Assembly (NCBI GenBank): GCA_017994175.1
Contig: JAGOLH010000031.1
Location: 1 to 35,469, forward strand
DNA length: 35,469 nt
Direction: 5' to 3'
Source of the DNA: Bacteroidales bacterium
GTDB taxonomy: Bacteria > Bacteroidota > Bacteroidia > Bacteroidales > ML635J-15
Shown piece by piece: positions 35,467 to 35,469 of the stretch. Position 1 is the first letter of the stretch. Each line of letters opens with the position of its first letter. Below the pieces are notes generated by a model. The model searched no databases, had not been told where the DNA came from, and saw only the letters and a program-made list of their open reading frames with translations. Position numbers and translations under genes: made by a program.

Positions 35467-35469
35467 ATG

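Overview
The window is chromosomal DNA of a member of the Bacteroidota, most likely class Bacteroidia. The evidence is: (i) type IX secretion system (T9SS) C-terminal sorting domains on at least three proteins; (ii) a DAHP synthase fused to a type II chorismate mutase; (iii) promoter -7 boxes of the Bacteroidota form TAnnTTTG upstream of many genes; (iv) little use of strong Shine-Dalgarno sequences; (v) many exported lipoproteins and beta-sandwich proteins. I see no rRNA, tRNA, CRISPR array, transposase, integrase or phage gene. No gene-free stretch exceeds 300 bases.

Layout. 1-465 is the 3' end of a secreted PKD/T9SS protein, followed by a near-perfect 36-bp inverted repeat (487-640). 740-5170 holds a run of exported hydrolases: a PI-PLC-like protein (-), a T9SS esterase (-), a carboxypeptidase-regulatory-like protein (+) and an HSL-type alpha/beta hydrolase (+). 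5456-9515 is the core translation block rplM-rpsI-rpsB-tsf, then terminator, then pyrH-frr, with a good promoter before rplM. 9595-11801 holds a C69 dipeptidase and a convergent PKD lipoprotein. 11930-15283 carries the DAHP synthase/chorismate mutase (-), then class I fbp (+) with a secreted propeller-like protein. 15326-18694 is mfd. 18703-19527 (acid phosphatase lipoprotein, -) and 19624-23082 (large PNGase F-like T9SS protein, +) diverge from paired promoters. Next are alanine dehydrogenase (-), rnr (-), an LPP20-like lipoprotein (+), an AEC transporter (+), a GH25 lysozyme (-) and asd (-) in one unit, an M16 peptidase lipoprotein (-), and an M49 dipeptidyl-peptidase III-like lipoprotein (+).

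How it works together. About half the window is housekeeping: ribosome assembly and recycling, UMP synthesis, transcription-coupled repair, RNA decay, aromatic and aspartate-family amino acid synthesis, and gluconeogenesis. The other half is envelope or secreted hydrolases: PNGase F-like, M16, M49, C69, acid phosphatase, two esterases, PI-PLC-like and GH25. Together these suggest a heterotroph that feeds on proteins and glycoproteins (inference).

The most unusual item is the PNGase F-like protein. Its catalytic fold appears split by an insertion of roughly 530 residues that carries a LamG-type domain, yet the recognisable active-site acids are kept. Other points worth checking are the divergent promoter pair that shares a TTGCAA palindrome, two or three candidate leaderless transcripts, and the 36-bp inverted repeat. 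I found no clear multi-gene system of an undescribed kind.
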